From positions 65,001-129,000 of the forward strand of contig NW_026731577.1 of assembly GCF_028476545.1 (NCBI RefSeq): DNA of 64,000 bases, written 5' to 3'. Source of the DNA: Physella acuta. Its lineage: Eukaryota; Mollusca; Gastropoda; Physidae. Shown in pieces: positions 53,029 through 64,000 of the stretch. The translations under genes were made by a program, and so were the position numbers. Position 1 is the stretch's first letter; each line of letters opens with the position of its first letter. Below the pieces are notes generated by a model, which was given only the letters and a program-made list of their open reading frames with translations, searched no databases and was not told the origin of the DNA.

Positions 53029-55991
53029 TAATTAAATGTAAAAAAAAAATGTTCAAAACCTGTTTTGTCCCTTATTTTAAAATAATATAAATATAAATAA
53101 TTTTACAGATAAAGTCAATTTACTTAATGGTAAATCAAATTACATTCGTCAAGAGTACACAAATTTTGTTTTACTGTAATTAAAATACTTGTTAGTGAAT
53201 CAAGTCTACAATTAACACAATTTAAGATTTTTAAATATATGCTGCAAGGTAATCAATTTAAAAACCTTTTTCACTGTCCAATCCTGTCATTTTAAGGTGA
53301 GGTAATTATATTAACTTTTAAATGATTTATTGAACAAATGTTAATATTAATCTCATCTAACAAAGAATGCTTTGCTTAATTTTGCATGTGATTGTGTGTA
53401 AATATTTCTTCCAAAATAAACTACCACTTGTTTACTGAATGTGTTGTTAATGAAAAGGTTGCAAGCGATACTTGATTTTTCACAATACTTAACACCAGCG
53501 AAGATTTTGTTCAGGATGATTGGAATGAGAAGTAACAAGAGTATAGTAGTATTAATCTCAAGAAACAAAGCTGAGCTTTCATTGTTTTTTGCTCCTTAAA
53601 GTAATAAAATAGACCCAAAAGAAAAAAAAATGCTGATATGAATCTACAAAATTTACTGTTTCTATATAGTGGTACATTTCAATTGTGTCATTTTTAGAAC
53701 TGATATCAAGAAAAGTCAAAATAAAATTTCTTTGAATCCACTATTTAATAGTTGTAAACATAATTATAGCCTGCCCTTTAGAATCATCCTGTTGTTAATA
53801 TATTACATTGAAATACAATTACTTAAATGTGAGAATAAAGTCATAACTTTAATTATATCCATTTTATCTCAATTCTGATTAGATTGTCGTTACATTAATA
53901 AAATAACTGAAAATATTTCAGATATTTTCTGGTACATTCCACTTTGAACGTGTTAATGCCTAACAAATAAAAATTAGTAAACTGGCCACCAAAAACTAGA
54001 TTTCTTCTGTAAAAAGAAAAATGTTTTAAATTTTATAATTATTTTGTCTATTTAAAAACTTAATTATTAAATTCACAAATCTGGCATATAAGCCTACTAA
54101 TAGTAGACCCAATTAGATTGCAAGGAATCAATAAGTTTACTTAAGCCAACGTTGACAAAATACTTAACAATAATTGCTTAATTTGACCACATTTGTTTTT
54201 TTTAGCTTGGACTGGGAGGAAAATTTGTGTAAATATGTATTTATAAATTCATCATTCAATGCTTCAGTTTTACTTGCAAATTGTATTGTTAGATTGTTTT
54301 TTTTATATAATTTCATCAATTCTTCTTTGTTGAGTAGTAATACCTTGTTCGCCATTCAATGACTATTCATCAAAAATAATTTTCAATGCTCTTTTCTTCC
54401 TGTTTTCTTAAAATTAGAAAAATCTCTAAAAGAATGTGAAAACTGCATGATTTTCTTTTTAACTATGGAGCTTAATTATTGTACCAAGGTAAAATGATGT
54501 TCAAATTATGTTTTCAATCATTTTGTTAAGCTCATCTTAATACTCAAAGATCACATGCACATTGTTTCCATTATAGGAAAGGATTTGAACATTAGTAATA
54601 GCTAGTTACTGTTTCATAGTCGTAACCTTGATTGTAAATTTTTGTTCATTTGTGGAACTTGTACAAATAAGTGTGGAGCAGCTCATTTTAGCTATCTTGG
54701 TTTTTTTTTTTAATTAACTTATTATAATTTTTAAATTAAATCCTTTTGTGTAAGTTTTCCTTGTCTGTGGCATTGCACTGTGAGCCTTTAAGCTGTGATT
54801 TTAAAATACTAACAAACAAAAGAATGAAAACAATTACAGTTGAATATTCGGAGGTGAAGATATAGCTCCTGTAGTGACCTGTAAGGCTGTTAGCCAGCTT
54901 TGGTCATCTTATAAAATGGTAATCTTTTTGTTCTTCGTCAGTTCAAACTAGCCACTGCTCTATCTTTGAGATAGGTAATAATTGTAGATTCCCAAGTTAG
55001 TGTTCAATAAAACTGTTAAATTTTTTTTTTAAATAACTTTCATAAATGTGTTTAAAGTTGAAAAAACTTACTTCCTTTATTTGTTAATTCTTTTTCTTTA
55101 GGTGGCATGAACTACATTTTATAACAATAAATTAATAATCATTACATCATGTTTCAAAAGACATTTGTCAATGTTAGCAAACTTGAATAAAACATGCGTA
55201 AATATACTTGATATTTCACTTGTTTTTAGTAATAGTTGTTGTAAGTGTACTACAGTTAGTTTCCAATAGGATAAGAAAATTAGACTAATGATGAATGGGA
55301 TGTTTTTGACCATGAATCTTACAACTATTTAAAATATATTTTTACAATTCTAAATTATCAAAGAATTGTGGCCCATAACCTGTCCAGTCTAGCCACTTAC
55401 TAAGTTTTTCACACATGAATAGCTTACAGCAATATTAACTTTAGCATTTTTTTTTTAATGTATTTGCAAATGAGTTGCATAATTCTATTTTTATATGATG
55501 TAGGTGGTTAGAGTGAAGTTATAATACACATCGGAAAAAACTTGTAAAGTAGTAATATATCAGGAATCCAGGCAACTCTTTTAGAAGAAAACATTGATAA
55601 CCTGTATTCTTGTGTGCTTATTCTAAATGGATAAAGATTTTAAATGGTCTAAAATTCAGGCAAATGGCACAAATACCTGTTACAAATACAATGCAAATCC
55701 CAGAATTGTTTTTGCTTAACTACTCATCCCATCAATGCTGTTACCAACATTAATTTCAGAGTTTAATTTAATAATTCAGAGTTAAATTTAGTAATTTAAT
55801 TTTTAAAATGGTCATTTCAATCCCTGGTTACTCCACAAAGTCTTGAAAGACAGATCCAAGCACACTTACAATTGCTCTCTGGTATTCAAAAAACTATTTG
55901 AAAAATAAATAAAAATTTTCTTTTCACTTTTCCTAACTGTCGTTCTATTAACCTAATATATTAATACAACAAATAAATCTACAAAAACAGC
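53029..55991 (+). other. Srrm234 3' UTR and intergenic space
   Basis: No gene is seen. Several AATAAA hexamers occur (for example 53604, 55006). The one at 55006-55011 is followed by a T-rich stretch and could be the distal poly(A) signal; the choice is uncertain. The next gene is on the opposite strand and ends tail-to-tail. Confidence 0.5.
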
Positions 55992-55997
55992 TTTATT
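55992..55997 (-). promoter_or_regulatory. PTRH2 poly(A) signal
   Basis: AATAAA on the minus strand, 32 bases after the PTRH2 stop codon, giving a very short 3' UTR. Confidence 0.75.
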
Positions 55998-56029
55998 GTG
56001 TTTATAATAATAACAAAAACAACAGTTAA

Positions 56030-58934
56030 TCAAAGTAATTTTAGATGTCCAGTAATCTTGTCAATTTCAGATGCTGGACCTGCATATATAAAAAAAAAAA
56101 TTGCTTATGAAGCTTATTTGATAAAAAGCAATCACTAAATCAAATGACTACAATGAGAATCATACCTTAAAATGACTATCTGTAAAGTCTCACGTTTTTT
56201 CTTTCAAAGCAAATTTGATTGGGATGGAGTTTAGAGTGAAATGTCCTTTTAAGTAATTAATTATTAAAACTTGTTGCTCTCAAAAAAGACAATTTACCTG
56301 GGCCAACAGCCAGAACAGTTTTTGACCCTGGAGCAATCTGTGTCCTCCCTGCGTCACTGATAAGGCACGTTCTTATATTACAAGCATCGGCATCCTTTAT
56401 TATATTATATCTGAAAAATTGTTTTTAATAGAAACTGGGTAACAGTATGCTGTTTTAAATTCAGATAGATTCTAGTTTACATAAATTAAAATGCATTAGT
56501 TTTATTTTGCTCTTTTAATTTTCATTTAATTGTTAGATTCTTTGTAAGTACATATCAACAAGTTAGAGTGTAATACCCTATTGTTGAGTTTGTATTATGT
56601 CTCTTTGTCCACCCTGCTCTGAGAGGTATCTGACTCACAATAGGGAAAGAAAAGGGGCCTGAGCATAGAACTATATACCAAATGAGGGTAGGGGAAACAA
56701 ATTGAACTCTAGTAATAACCTTGTAATTTCAAGGCCTGAAGAGGTAACTTCACATCTAAAAATTGTTTTGGCTAATGTAGATAACATCTTAAGTAAGAAT
56801 TCATTTTTAATGATTTTATCACATTTTTACAATTGTTCAGTAAAAGTATTGGATGATGAAATAGCAAGAACTATCAGAGAATCAAAAAAGGGAAGTAATT
56901 AAGAAATTTTGGAAATTGAAAAGTGTGTTGCTTTTGACAATTTTTTTTACAGAACTTCCCTGCATTAAATTTTATTTGAGAGTTTTTTTGTTCATTCTGA
57001 GAAAGGATGCATCACAATTTGTACCATTTGTAATTAATTGGTTTGTTTTCTAATCTTCTAACATTACTTCTTGTTTATTGTTACCCCAATTGATAGTGTT
57101 TGTACAAAACATTCTTACAAAGCAGCCTCATCATCAACTTTGACTACAACTTTGGGCTGCCCATGTCTTTGCCAATATTTCAATGCAGCTGGATTATCAT
57201 AGCTAATTTTTTCAACTGCTGCTACTGCAGCATGAGCACACTGTAAAAATAACATTAAAATTGTTTTAAAAAAAACACATTCCAAAACATAAATATGTTA
57301 TAGTTAAGCTTTTTGAGCAAAACTGAATGAAAATGTCTGCGCATAGGCCAATGTGATCTAAATTTTCAGTAATTAATTTAAATCTTAAAAAGTAGGCCTG
57401 TAGGTTAGAATAAAAAACAGTATCATATTGTGCAACTGATAACTATTGATAATGATCATTGGTGCAAACAGTAAAGGGGGGATGAAGTGAAATAAATTAT
57501 TCTATTTTTACAGCTCCAATTAATTTTACCTAAACAACCTACTTACTACAGCCTCAAATAATTATAAACATCAGAATAATTTGACAAATACAGTTTGTTT
57601 TAACTTCCATAAACAAAAAATATTCTGAATATTCTCCAAGTATCGACTTAACTCAGGGGTCTCCAAACTTTTCAGTCGGAGGATTGCATTAGCTATCAAA
57701 TATAAGTTCGGGGGCCAGAGTTTCTTCCAGGCATTTCTTCGGGGAGATGGATATTAGGAAAGTCTTCTTTTGGCAAATACTTATAAAACTCACGCGCCCT
57801 TATTTGAATTCGTCTCTAATGAGGTCATTTGCTGGGCAACTAGCCACATTTGCATCATTGGTTTTTGCACTCAATCCTACATTTTCGATTTGTTTTGAAT
57901 TTTTCTTCAGCCACCTCCAAGAAACCTTTTTTTTTTCATGGGCAAAAAGATCTCTGAGGGCCGGATGAGAGGACCTCGAGGGCCGGGCCGTAGTTTGGAG
58001 ACCCCCTGATCTAACTTATAGCTAGCATTTACAACAATAAGAAACAAAATATGATTACCTGTGCTCCTATTTTGCCTTTGCCCATTTTAAGATCTGTTCT
58101 AACCACAAGCACCATTTTGTATTCACCTGTGACTAATGGTTTGTCCCCCTGACCTAGACTTCCCTATAATTGAAATAAATAGCTTGCATTAAAAAGATGG
58201 TATGGGTACACTGATTTTAAATGTGACCTGACTTATGAGGTTTTTTTTAGATTTGAGCCGTTGTTTGCTTTGAGATACAAGAAAAATATGAGACTTAAAT
58301 AACCAGCCTACCAGTTGAAAGTGAGGAAGATTTTAAAAAAAACGAAATAGGCTAAGATCAGTGCTGTGAAAAGTAGTGACATAAAATGAAGCTAACTAAA
58401 AAATAAAAAAATTGAATTGTATTTTTGTTAATTTAAGTTATTATTCTTCATTCATAATTGTAAAAATTGAAGGGGATTTCCTCCAACATAATAAGTATTA
58501 CAAGTATTCAGGTTGTTTGATTTTGGAATTTACTTTCCTAGATGGGTTACTGTTCCCAGCTAACAAGCCACATCTACCTAGTTAGAACTTGGGGCTTCTG
58601 GAGTTAGCAATCAAATGGTCTTCCGCCTGACCTTGCCATCATTTAAGTTCAATAAGGTTCATTAGATTGAGGAATTAAGTATTTATCATCGTTCTATCAG
58701 CATGTGTGACAAGAGCGCTCTGGTTTAATACTAATTATTACAAATGCCATACAAAAATTAATAACAAATTTTTGAAGTATCTTTTTCCAGTACCTGAGAT
58801 ACAGCTGGAATTTTTCTGCGCCTGCACATCCAGTATGCAGCTATAAATCCTCCACCAAAACATAATGTTAACATTAATTTTGGGTAGTCCTGCAGTAAAG
58901 TGGAAAGTTGAAAATATTCTGCGGCTCTCTTCAT
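56030..58934 (-). CDS. PTRH2: Peptidyl-tRNA hydrolase 2 (Bit1), mitochondrial
   Basis: Five minus-strand exons, 58934-58794, 58163-58059, 57240-57119, 56410-56298 and 56079-56030, give 176 aa (human 179) with all splice sites and phases consistent. The N-terminus has a membrane span ([16 protein letters not shown], about residues 20-36) followed by CRRRK, fitting an outer-mitochondrial anchor. The Pth2 fold follows: [65 protein letters not shown] and ITGHLKLL at the end. These are the conserved Pth2 blocks, including the catalytic Lys-rich loop and the Asp of SDAGRTQ. It releases tRNA from stalled peptidyl-tRNA; in animals it also takes part in anoikis signalling. No breaks are seen. Confidence 0.96.
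57654..58008. mobile_element. hAT MITE in PTRH2 intron 2
   Basis: Left CAGGGGTCTCCAAACTTTTC; right inverse of CAGGGGGTCTCCAAACTACG, a well-known hAT (Charlie/Tip100-like) terminus. Flanks ACTTAACT and ATCTAACT resemble an 8-bp target duplication with two changes. It contains CCGGATGAGAGG and 'GAGGGCCGG' near the right end. A piece at 57716-57745 resembles the CAGAGTTTCTTCCAG family, so a nested insertion is possible. Confidence 0.85.
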
Positions 58935-60398
58935 GATGTCAGAGTACTTATGGCCTTGAGCAATTAGTAATGTGTTGTACTACAACAAATTGCAAATACT
59001 TGACACTTCAATGGTAGACCTATAATGAGCTATTCAAAGTTATAAAATAAATGATAAGTCTCTTAAACATAAAAAACCATTAGTAGGATCTAAAATAAAC
59101 AGAGTGTTCTGTTGGTAGAGCAGCTAAACAGACTATTTGTATTATTACTTATTTAAAACGTTATAATCATAATATAAAATAAAATAAACAATATCCCAGG
59201 GTATGTGTTATACCAGAGTCTGATAATGCCACAATAATGAAATCCTCTTTTAAAAGACTACTGGTAATAAACTAAGGAGGTCATCTATAAACAGCTTCAT
59301 GGTTTTTAAAAATAGTTTTTACCCACTCCTTCTATTGTCACAAGTAAGACCCCTTTCCCTAAAATTGTGTCACAATTGTGTCTACCACCTGTTCAAAATT
59401 AATGTTTTTACTTTTTTTTAAACAGTGATTTATGCATAAATTTTTTACTGAGCTCAGTCAACACGAGTATAATGAATTTTTTTGCAAAACAGTCTATGCA
59501 AATAATCTTAACTTCAGTTTCAAATATAACTTTTTAAAATGCAATAGCGTGTCAAATATTTTGAAGTCCAAACCTATTTCTGTTTGGAAGCGTCCATTTT
59601 CTTCCTTCTCACACAAAATGGAACCAGTACATTTTTAGATATATAAGGCTTATTCTGGGCAGAAAGGTATGTACAAGGGCAGTGCTATGAAATATTTGTT
59701 TGTTATACATCTTTATACCTTATACATCCCTACAACATTAATCCTATGCAGTGATTTGTTACGACCTTTCCATGGGCCTATATGTTCATTTTTAATAACA
59801 ATGCAAGAATGTCTTACCCTTAATTTACTCAAAAAATAAATTAGTAAAAATTAATAAAATGTTTCCTTAGTTCAATAACAAAAAGGGGAGATAAAAAGAT
59901 TAAGTACTAGCAATCACTTGATCCACTAGCTGTTGGGAGGATAAGCAATCCCAACAAGGAGTTGAGGGGCAAAAAAAAGCTAGATAAAATACTTAATTAT
60001 GTTTTGTGTGAAACGTGTGTTTTTATATGAATAAATATATTATTTCGTATTTAAACCTATATTTTAAATTTATTTACCTAATCTAATCGAATACCATAAT
60101 TTTATAAAAAATTTTAGTGGCTCTGTAAAAACTGGGAGATTTTGTAAATTGTAACTTTTGGCTCTTCCGTCTCAAAAGGTTGCCCATGTGTGGGCTATAA
60201 CATTGAATTATTGTGGCTTTATCGAACATTGGAACTAGTAAGACTTGCCTCATAGATCTAGATTCTAGAATATATTAAAATAAGATCTCTAGACACGCTA
60301 GTCACTTGGAGTCTCTAGATCTAGTGACTAGTGCCTTATGTATTTAATAATTTTATATATATTATTATATTACATATATTTATTACGAAGTGACTAAT

Positions 60399-60619
60399 CG
60401 GAAAAAGATTTTTTCGTCCCAGCGTCTCCACCTAGTCGACAAAAGATAGTGCACATGCGCAGTGACCTATAGTTAGGGTTATGATTAGGGTTAGGATTGT
60501 GGCTAGGGTTAGGGTTAGGGTTCTGCGGTTGCCATCACACGCATGTGCAGTACCATCGAAAACATTGCCGAGAAGGAAAGTCGTAGTTTCTCTCCATTGC
60601 GCACGCGTATCTTTTTCCG
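60399..60619. repeat. Repeat with CGGAAAAAGAT inverted ends around telomere-like units
   Basis: CGGAAAAAGAT at 60399 and its inverse at 60609-60619 enclose GCACATGCGCAGT, telomere-like repeats, CACGCATGTGCAGT and TTGCGCACGCGTATC. The ends suggest a small mobile element, though no target duplication is clear. The GCGCA-type motifs resemble NRF1 sites, which would suit a promoter of a mitochondrial gene such as PTRH2, about 1.5 kb away; this is inference only. Confidence 0.45.
60472..60522 (+). repeat. Interstitial telomere-like (TTAGGG)n
   Basis: GTTAGGGTT, GATTAGGGTTAGGAT and GCTAGGGTTAGGGTTAGGGT: about seven TTAGGG units, several mutated. Confidence 0.9.
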
Positions 60620-61355
60620 GCTAGAAGTGGACAGATTTCAAAATTATTAATATATTTTATTATTTATATCTCTCTCCTCAACTAGAAATTAAATCTAGAT
60701 CTAGTATCATAGTATGTGACATGCAAGCAAGACTTAGTTATTGCTATTTTACTATTTTTAGTTATCTACTAGAGCCAGACTGTAGTTAGCATGACCCATA
60801 GTGGCTTCTTTTTACATTTAATTTTTTTCATATTGAAAACATGACATGTTATTCTTTTTTTTTTAAATAAAATTTCCAAACATCCTCACTGGCGTGATTG
60901 CTTGCTTATGTTTACTATCACGTGAGTGAAAAATCCCCCATGGTCAGCGGGATCACTGTGAGGGTAAAACTCCATTTTGGCGTATTTTATTCTCCGCTTC
61001 TCGTTTACCTCCAGTTGAGCGTATTTTATTATAATAACCGAAACCCCAACCTCAATCATATTTTTGTTGTCAATGTCACAACAAGTCATAATGTAAAAAA
61101 TTACGCTAAGATATCTAGCCTAAGCTTATCTAAGATATCTAGCCATAATTTTGACAAAAATAAATGTTTGTCATCATTTATATATACAGAGAGACAAAAT
61201 TTATTATCCACCAGCTTCCCTCGTAAAACATCACCTAAAACAATCAGCTACTCCACCCCTCGTGTTGTCATGATTTCAAGTCTCCACTTTTCAGATACAT
61301 GTTGGTTATTCTTTGTTGTCAAAATGTCAATATCAAATGCCCAAATGAGTGATAT

Positions 61356-61507
61356 GGGGTTGTCCATAAATGATGTCACATATGATTTGCTACGGGAGTG
61401 AATGAAGATTTTTGACGTCAACTCACGCGGCTCCGCAAATTATGACGTGTTGGTCTCATGAAAGGAGGTGAACGGGGATAAAACCTAGGTGATTGATGGA
61501 GAACCCC
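61356..61507. mobile_element. MITE family A, short copy 4
   Basis: Left GGGGTTGTCCATAAATGATG; right inverse of GGGGTTCTCCATCAATCACC. TAT on each side suggests a 3-bp target duplication. The body is only 150 bp and lacks the G-runs of copies 1-3. Confidence 0.7.
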
Positions 61508-61656
61508 TATAATGCTATGTTCAATCAAAATAACGGTAAATAAGCACTAGTATACGAATACTTTGCTCAAAACGAATCATCAGAAATGTTGGAAGCCTGC
61601 TAGTTTGAGACGTTTGGTAAAACGGCCTCAACACACATCCCCGTCGAAAAGGTTTG

Positions 61657-61815
61657 CAGAGGCGTAGCGACCCTTCCCGGCGCCCGGGGACAAACTTTCG
61701 GTTTGCACCCCCCCCCCCTTCAAACTTGTGATTTGTTTATCCAACCCATTTTGGCGCCCCCCTAAGGTCGACATATGTTCCCCCCCCCCCCCCCCCCCCC
61801 CTCGCAACGCCTCTG
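61657..61815. mobile_element. hAT-like MITE, CAGAGGCGTAGC family, copy 1
   Basis: CAGAGGCGTAGCGACCCTTC at the left and inverse of CAGAGGCGTTGCGAGG at the right. Middle: poly-C runs joined by 'caaactt' and 'ccattttggcgcc' segments, the inverse of copy 2. No target duplication is seen. Confidence 0.8.
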
Positions 61816-62997
61816 CCTAAGACGAATATGCGGCGCCTAATGCGAGGCGTTAGGAATACGGCCATTAGCATGGGGCCACGTTAGAGCACCAGTAGGCTGT
61901 CGTGCTTTGTAAGATGATAGTAATGTTCCATCGTTTGAGGAAATTTTTTTCTTGGACTTTAATTGAAATATCATATATTTTCGAATATCACATTTACTGT
62001 ATTAAGATTCAGAACTATAATTTACTTTAACATAAGTGTCATCTTATCGTTTATTGTGCTTTTTATAAAGAACAGAGCAGCTTCAAAATCGGACAGCCAT
62101 CCTGTTTTCACCAAGCTTCTTTTGGAGCTTAATATGGGTAGTCTAGTTGTATATGGTGGGAGCTTAATTCATTTTTAAAGGGTATAAAGTCTCAAGAATA
62201 ACCACGTATGTTTAAATGGACGAGTGATAGATGTGTGAGGGGCTGTTTAATTGAACTCCAACATAAGTTATCAAATTAAACGTCGCATAAGTGTCAAACG
62301 GCAGTGCTTGTTTTTTTTCTTCTATAAAATTGGCCTAACGGTCGGCGGTATAGGAACATGACGTCATGCGCAAGCGTTAACTCGGTGGTGATGTGCTAAG
62401 TGGAAATGAAAAGGTGGGGTTCAGAAATGCGACTCAGCATGCTTTTTACATTTCTTGACCCTTCTTAATAGTTCTATCTTCCCCACTGAGAAAATGGATC
62501 ACCACAACCATCCCGTTTTCAGCACAAAAAAACCTGACCCGTCTCAAAATCAGATAGCTGAGTTCTACTCAACCTCTCCCCACCACAAATCACAATTTCT
62601 ATCGGAAACAATATGTTCATATGTTTGTCCTGTAATAATGCACACTGTCATTACTATAAGAGCAACGTCATTTATGGGCGATCTAATATTGATTTGATTA
62701 CTGCAAATAATGTGTTCAAAAAATCGACCTCCCAACAATTGTTGTGGTCTTGGATGCACACTATTAAGTCTGAAAAGGTCTATAAGTCATTCATGTCAAC
62801 TATATTTTTAAAAAAAGAAAAATTACTATACAGGCATATATTAAAACAATACAAAACAACCATATTAAACCACAAAATCAACATGCGAATAGACAATTTT
62901 TCAAGGGAAACTACTCTATTATTGTTTTTGAAACATGGCCGCTGCTTGTATTTACTCATTGTTGTCTCAAATGGGGTAGTTTAAAGTTTATTCCAGA

Positions 62998-63233
62998 CAG
63001 AGGCATAGCGAGGGGGGTGGGGGACATATGTCCCCAGGCGCCAACCTTAGGGGGGCGCCAAAATGGATTGGAAAAACAAATTGAAAGTTTGTGGGGGGGG
63101 GGGGGGGGGGTGCAAATGAAAAGTTTGAGGGGGGGGGGGGATGAAAATGAAAAGTTCAAGCGGGGGGGGGGGTGTTATTGAAAGTTTGTCCCTGGGCGCC
63201 GTGAAGGGTTACTTACTACTTGCTATGCCTCTG
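62998..63233. mobile_element. hAT-like MITE, CAGAGGCGTAGC family, copy 2
   Basis: CAGAGGCATAGCGAGGGGGG at the left, inverse of CAGAGGCATAGCAAGT at the right. ATTCCAGA (62990-62997) and ATTCCAGG (63234-63241) are an 8-bp target duplication with one change. The inside has three G-runs separated by near-identical 'tgaaaagtttga' pieces. Confidence 0.88.
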
Positions 63234-63399
63234 ATTCCAGGATATTTTTTACTGGTTTGGTCATGGATTGTGATTTGTTATTCAATTATCTGTTATATTA
63301 TGTAAAATATGTCATTAATAATTTTAATAATTTAATATGGCCAAATGAAAAAAATATTCATTAGTCAGATTACCTCCATCACACATTATTAATCATTAT

Positions 63400-63990
63400 A
63401 GATCTAGATCTAGCTACGTTGGAATTTACGACGCTAAACGAAGGTTTTACTTAAAATTTACCTAGATCTACCTGTTATGATAAGTGTAGTAAGAGTACTG
63501 TTAATCATTATAATGGACTGTTAGTGTGTTACTGTTAATGTTATGGAATATTTATATTAATGAATATGATTTGATTTATGGATGTCCGTCTTTGGATGTC
63601 CGTCTTCGAGTAGCTGGGAACTTACTTTAGTTTACACAAAAATTAGCGTCATTTAGTACATTTAGGCCTATTTATACTTAGTTAGATATATTCTAGACTC
63701 TAGATCTATTTTTAATTTTATATCTATCTAGATCTAGATGAAGATCTAGATTCTAGATCACGAGTCTACTGTCTAGTCTCCAGATTTCCAATTTCTAGAC
63801 CAGGCTTACGCTAGTTTAATGATGTAGATCTAAACTTCCTACGAATATTTTTTTAAAGTGATCTCCCTTGTTCTGAGCGTGCACAGTTACGAAATCTTAT
63901 TAGGCCTAATCAAATTAGATCTAGAATCTAGATCTAGATTCTAAACAAGACATCTACTATACTCTAGGTCTAGAGAGATCTAGATCCGTA
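63400..63990. repeat. GATCTAG-rich segment
   Basis: Repeated short runs of AGATCTAGATCTAG and TCTAGA at 63400-63412, 63700-63760 and 63905-63990, in a loose, not tandem, arrangement. Confidence 0.7.
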
Positions 63991-64000
63991 GTTGATTATC

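Larger units (their letters stand above)
58935..64000. other. Region upstream of PTRH2, no coding gene seen
   Basis: Contains the PTRH2 promoter at an unknown place, the repeat with telomere-like units (60399-60619), MITEs at 61356, 61657 and 62998, and GATCTAG clusters. Open frames such as 60898-61401 (167 codons) run into a MITE and show no domain. Confidence 0.5.

Noticed and set aside
57747-57968. 73-codon frame in PTRH2 intron 2
   Set aside because: Lies wholly inside the hAT MITE and has no transposase similarity that I can see.
60898-61401. 167-codon plus-strand frame
   Set aside because: Runs into MITE copy 4, has AT-driven composition and shows no domain.
62613-62984. 123-codon plus-strand frame
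   Set aside because: No domain and biased AT-rich codon use; ends just before a MITE.

Overview
This is a eukaryotic window, most likely from a mollusc and probably a heterobranch gastropod. That is inferred from protein similarity by eye, intron-rich genes in AT-rich DNA, long (TA)n tracts and many small DNA transposons; no database search was possible. Only three genes can be supported, each rebuilt from splice signals and reading phase. Almost all long open frames in the window are artefacts of repeats. No CRISPR array, rRNA, functional tRNA or retrovirus-like element was recognised.

Layout. (1) About 1-10,565, minus strand: the 5' part of a secreted IgGFc-binding-protein-like gene (IgGFc_N domain). 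It has a signal-peptide exon, four or five further exons and one exon cut by the left edge. Its introns hold a 42-bp and a 29-bp minisatellite, a decayed hAT transposon with transposase remnants, tRNA-derived SINE pieces and (TA)n tracts. (2) About 10,566-21,084: intergenic DNA and 5' UTR intron, with several MITEs (three with exact 8-bp or clear target duplications nearby) and a 764-bp tandem duplication. (3) 21,085-53,028, plus strand: a single-copy type SRRM2/3/4 gene (Srrm234). It encodes the cwf21 domain and SR-rich exons. It has two mutually exclusive last exons, and only the distal one completes the eMIC (enhancer of microexons) motif known from vertebrate SRRM3/SRRM4. An intronic 181-codon open frame at 35,583 ends at a donor in exactly the phase of exon 3 and looks like an alternative first exon. 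(4) 58,934-56,030, minus strand: a complete five-exon PTRH2 gene (peptidyl-tRNA hydrolase 2, Bit1), tail-to-tail with Srrm234. (5) About 58,935-64,000: intergenic DNA with short hAT MITEs, telomere-like TTAGGG repeats and a dense cluster of GATCTAG motifs.

The most notable result is the Srrm234 architecture. Every intron is phase 2 and every internal exon length is a multiple of three, so any internal exon can be skipped or included in frame. The 5' end (cwf21 exons or the novel exon) and the 3' end (eMIC or non-eMIC) both appear switchable. Candidate zero-length (recursive) splice points and a 6-nt microexon lie in the introns. The gene would thus encode a 558-aa eMIC form and a 490-aa non-eMIC form, with possible cwf21-less versions.
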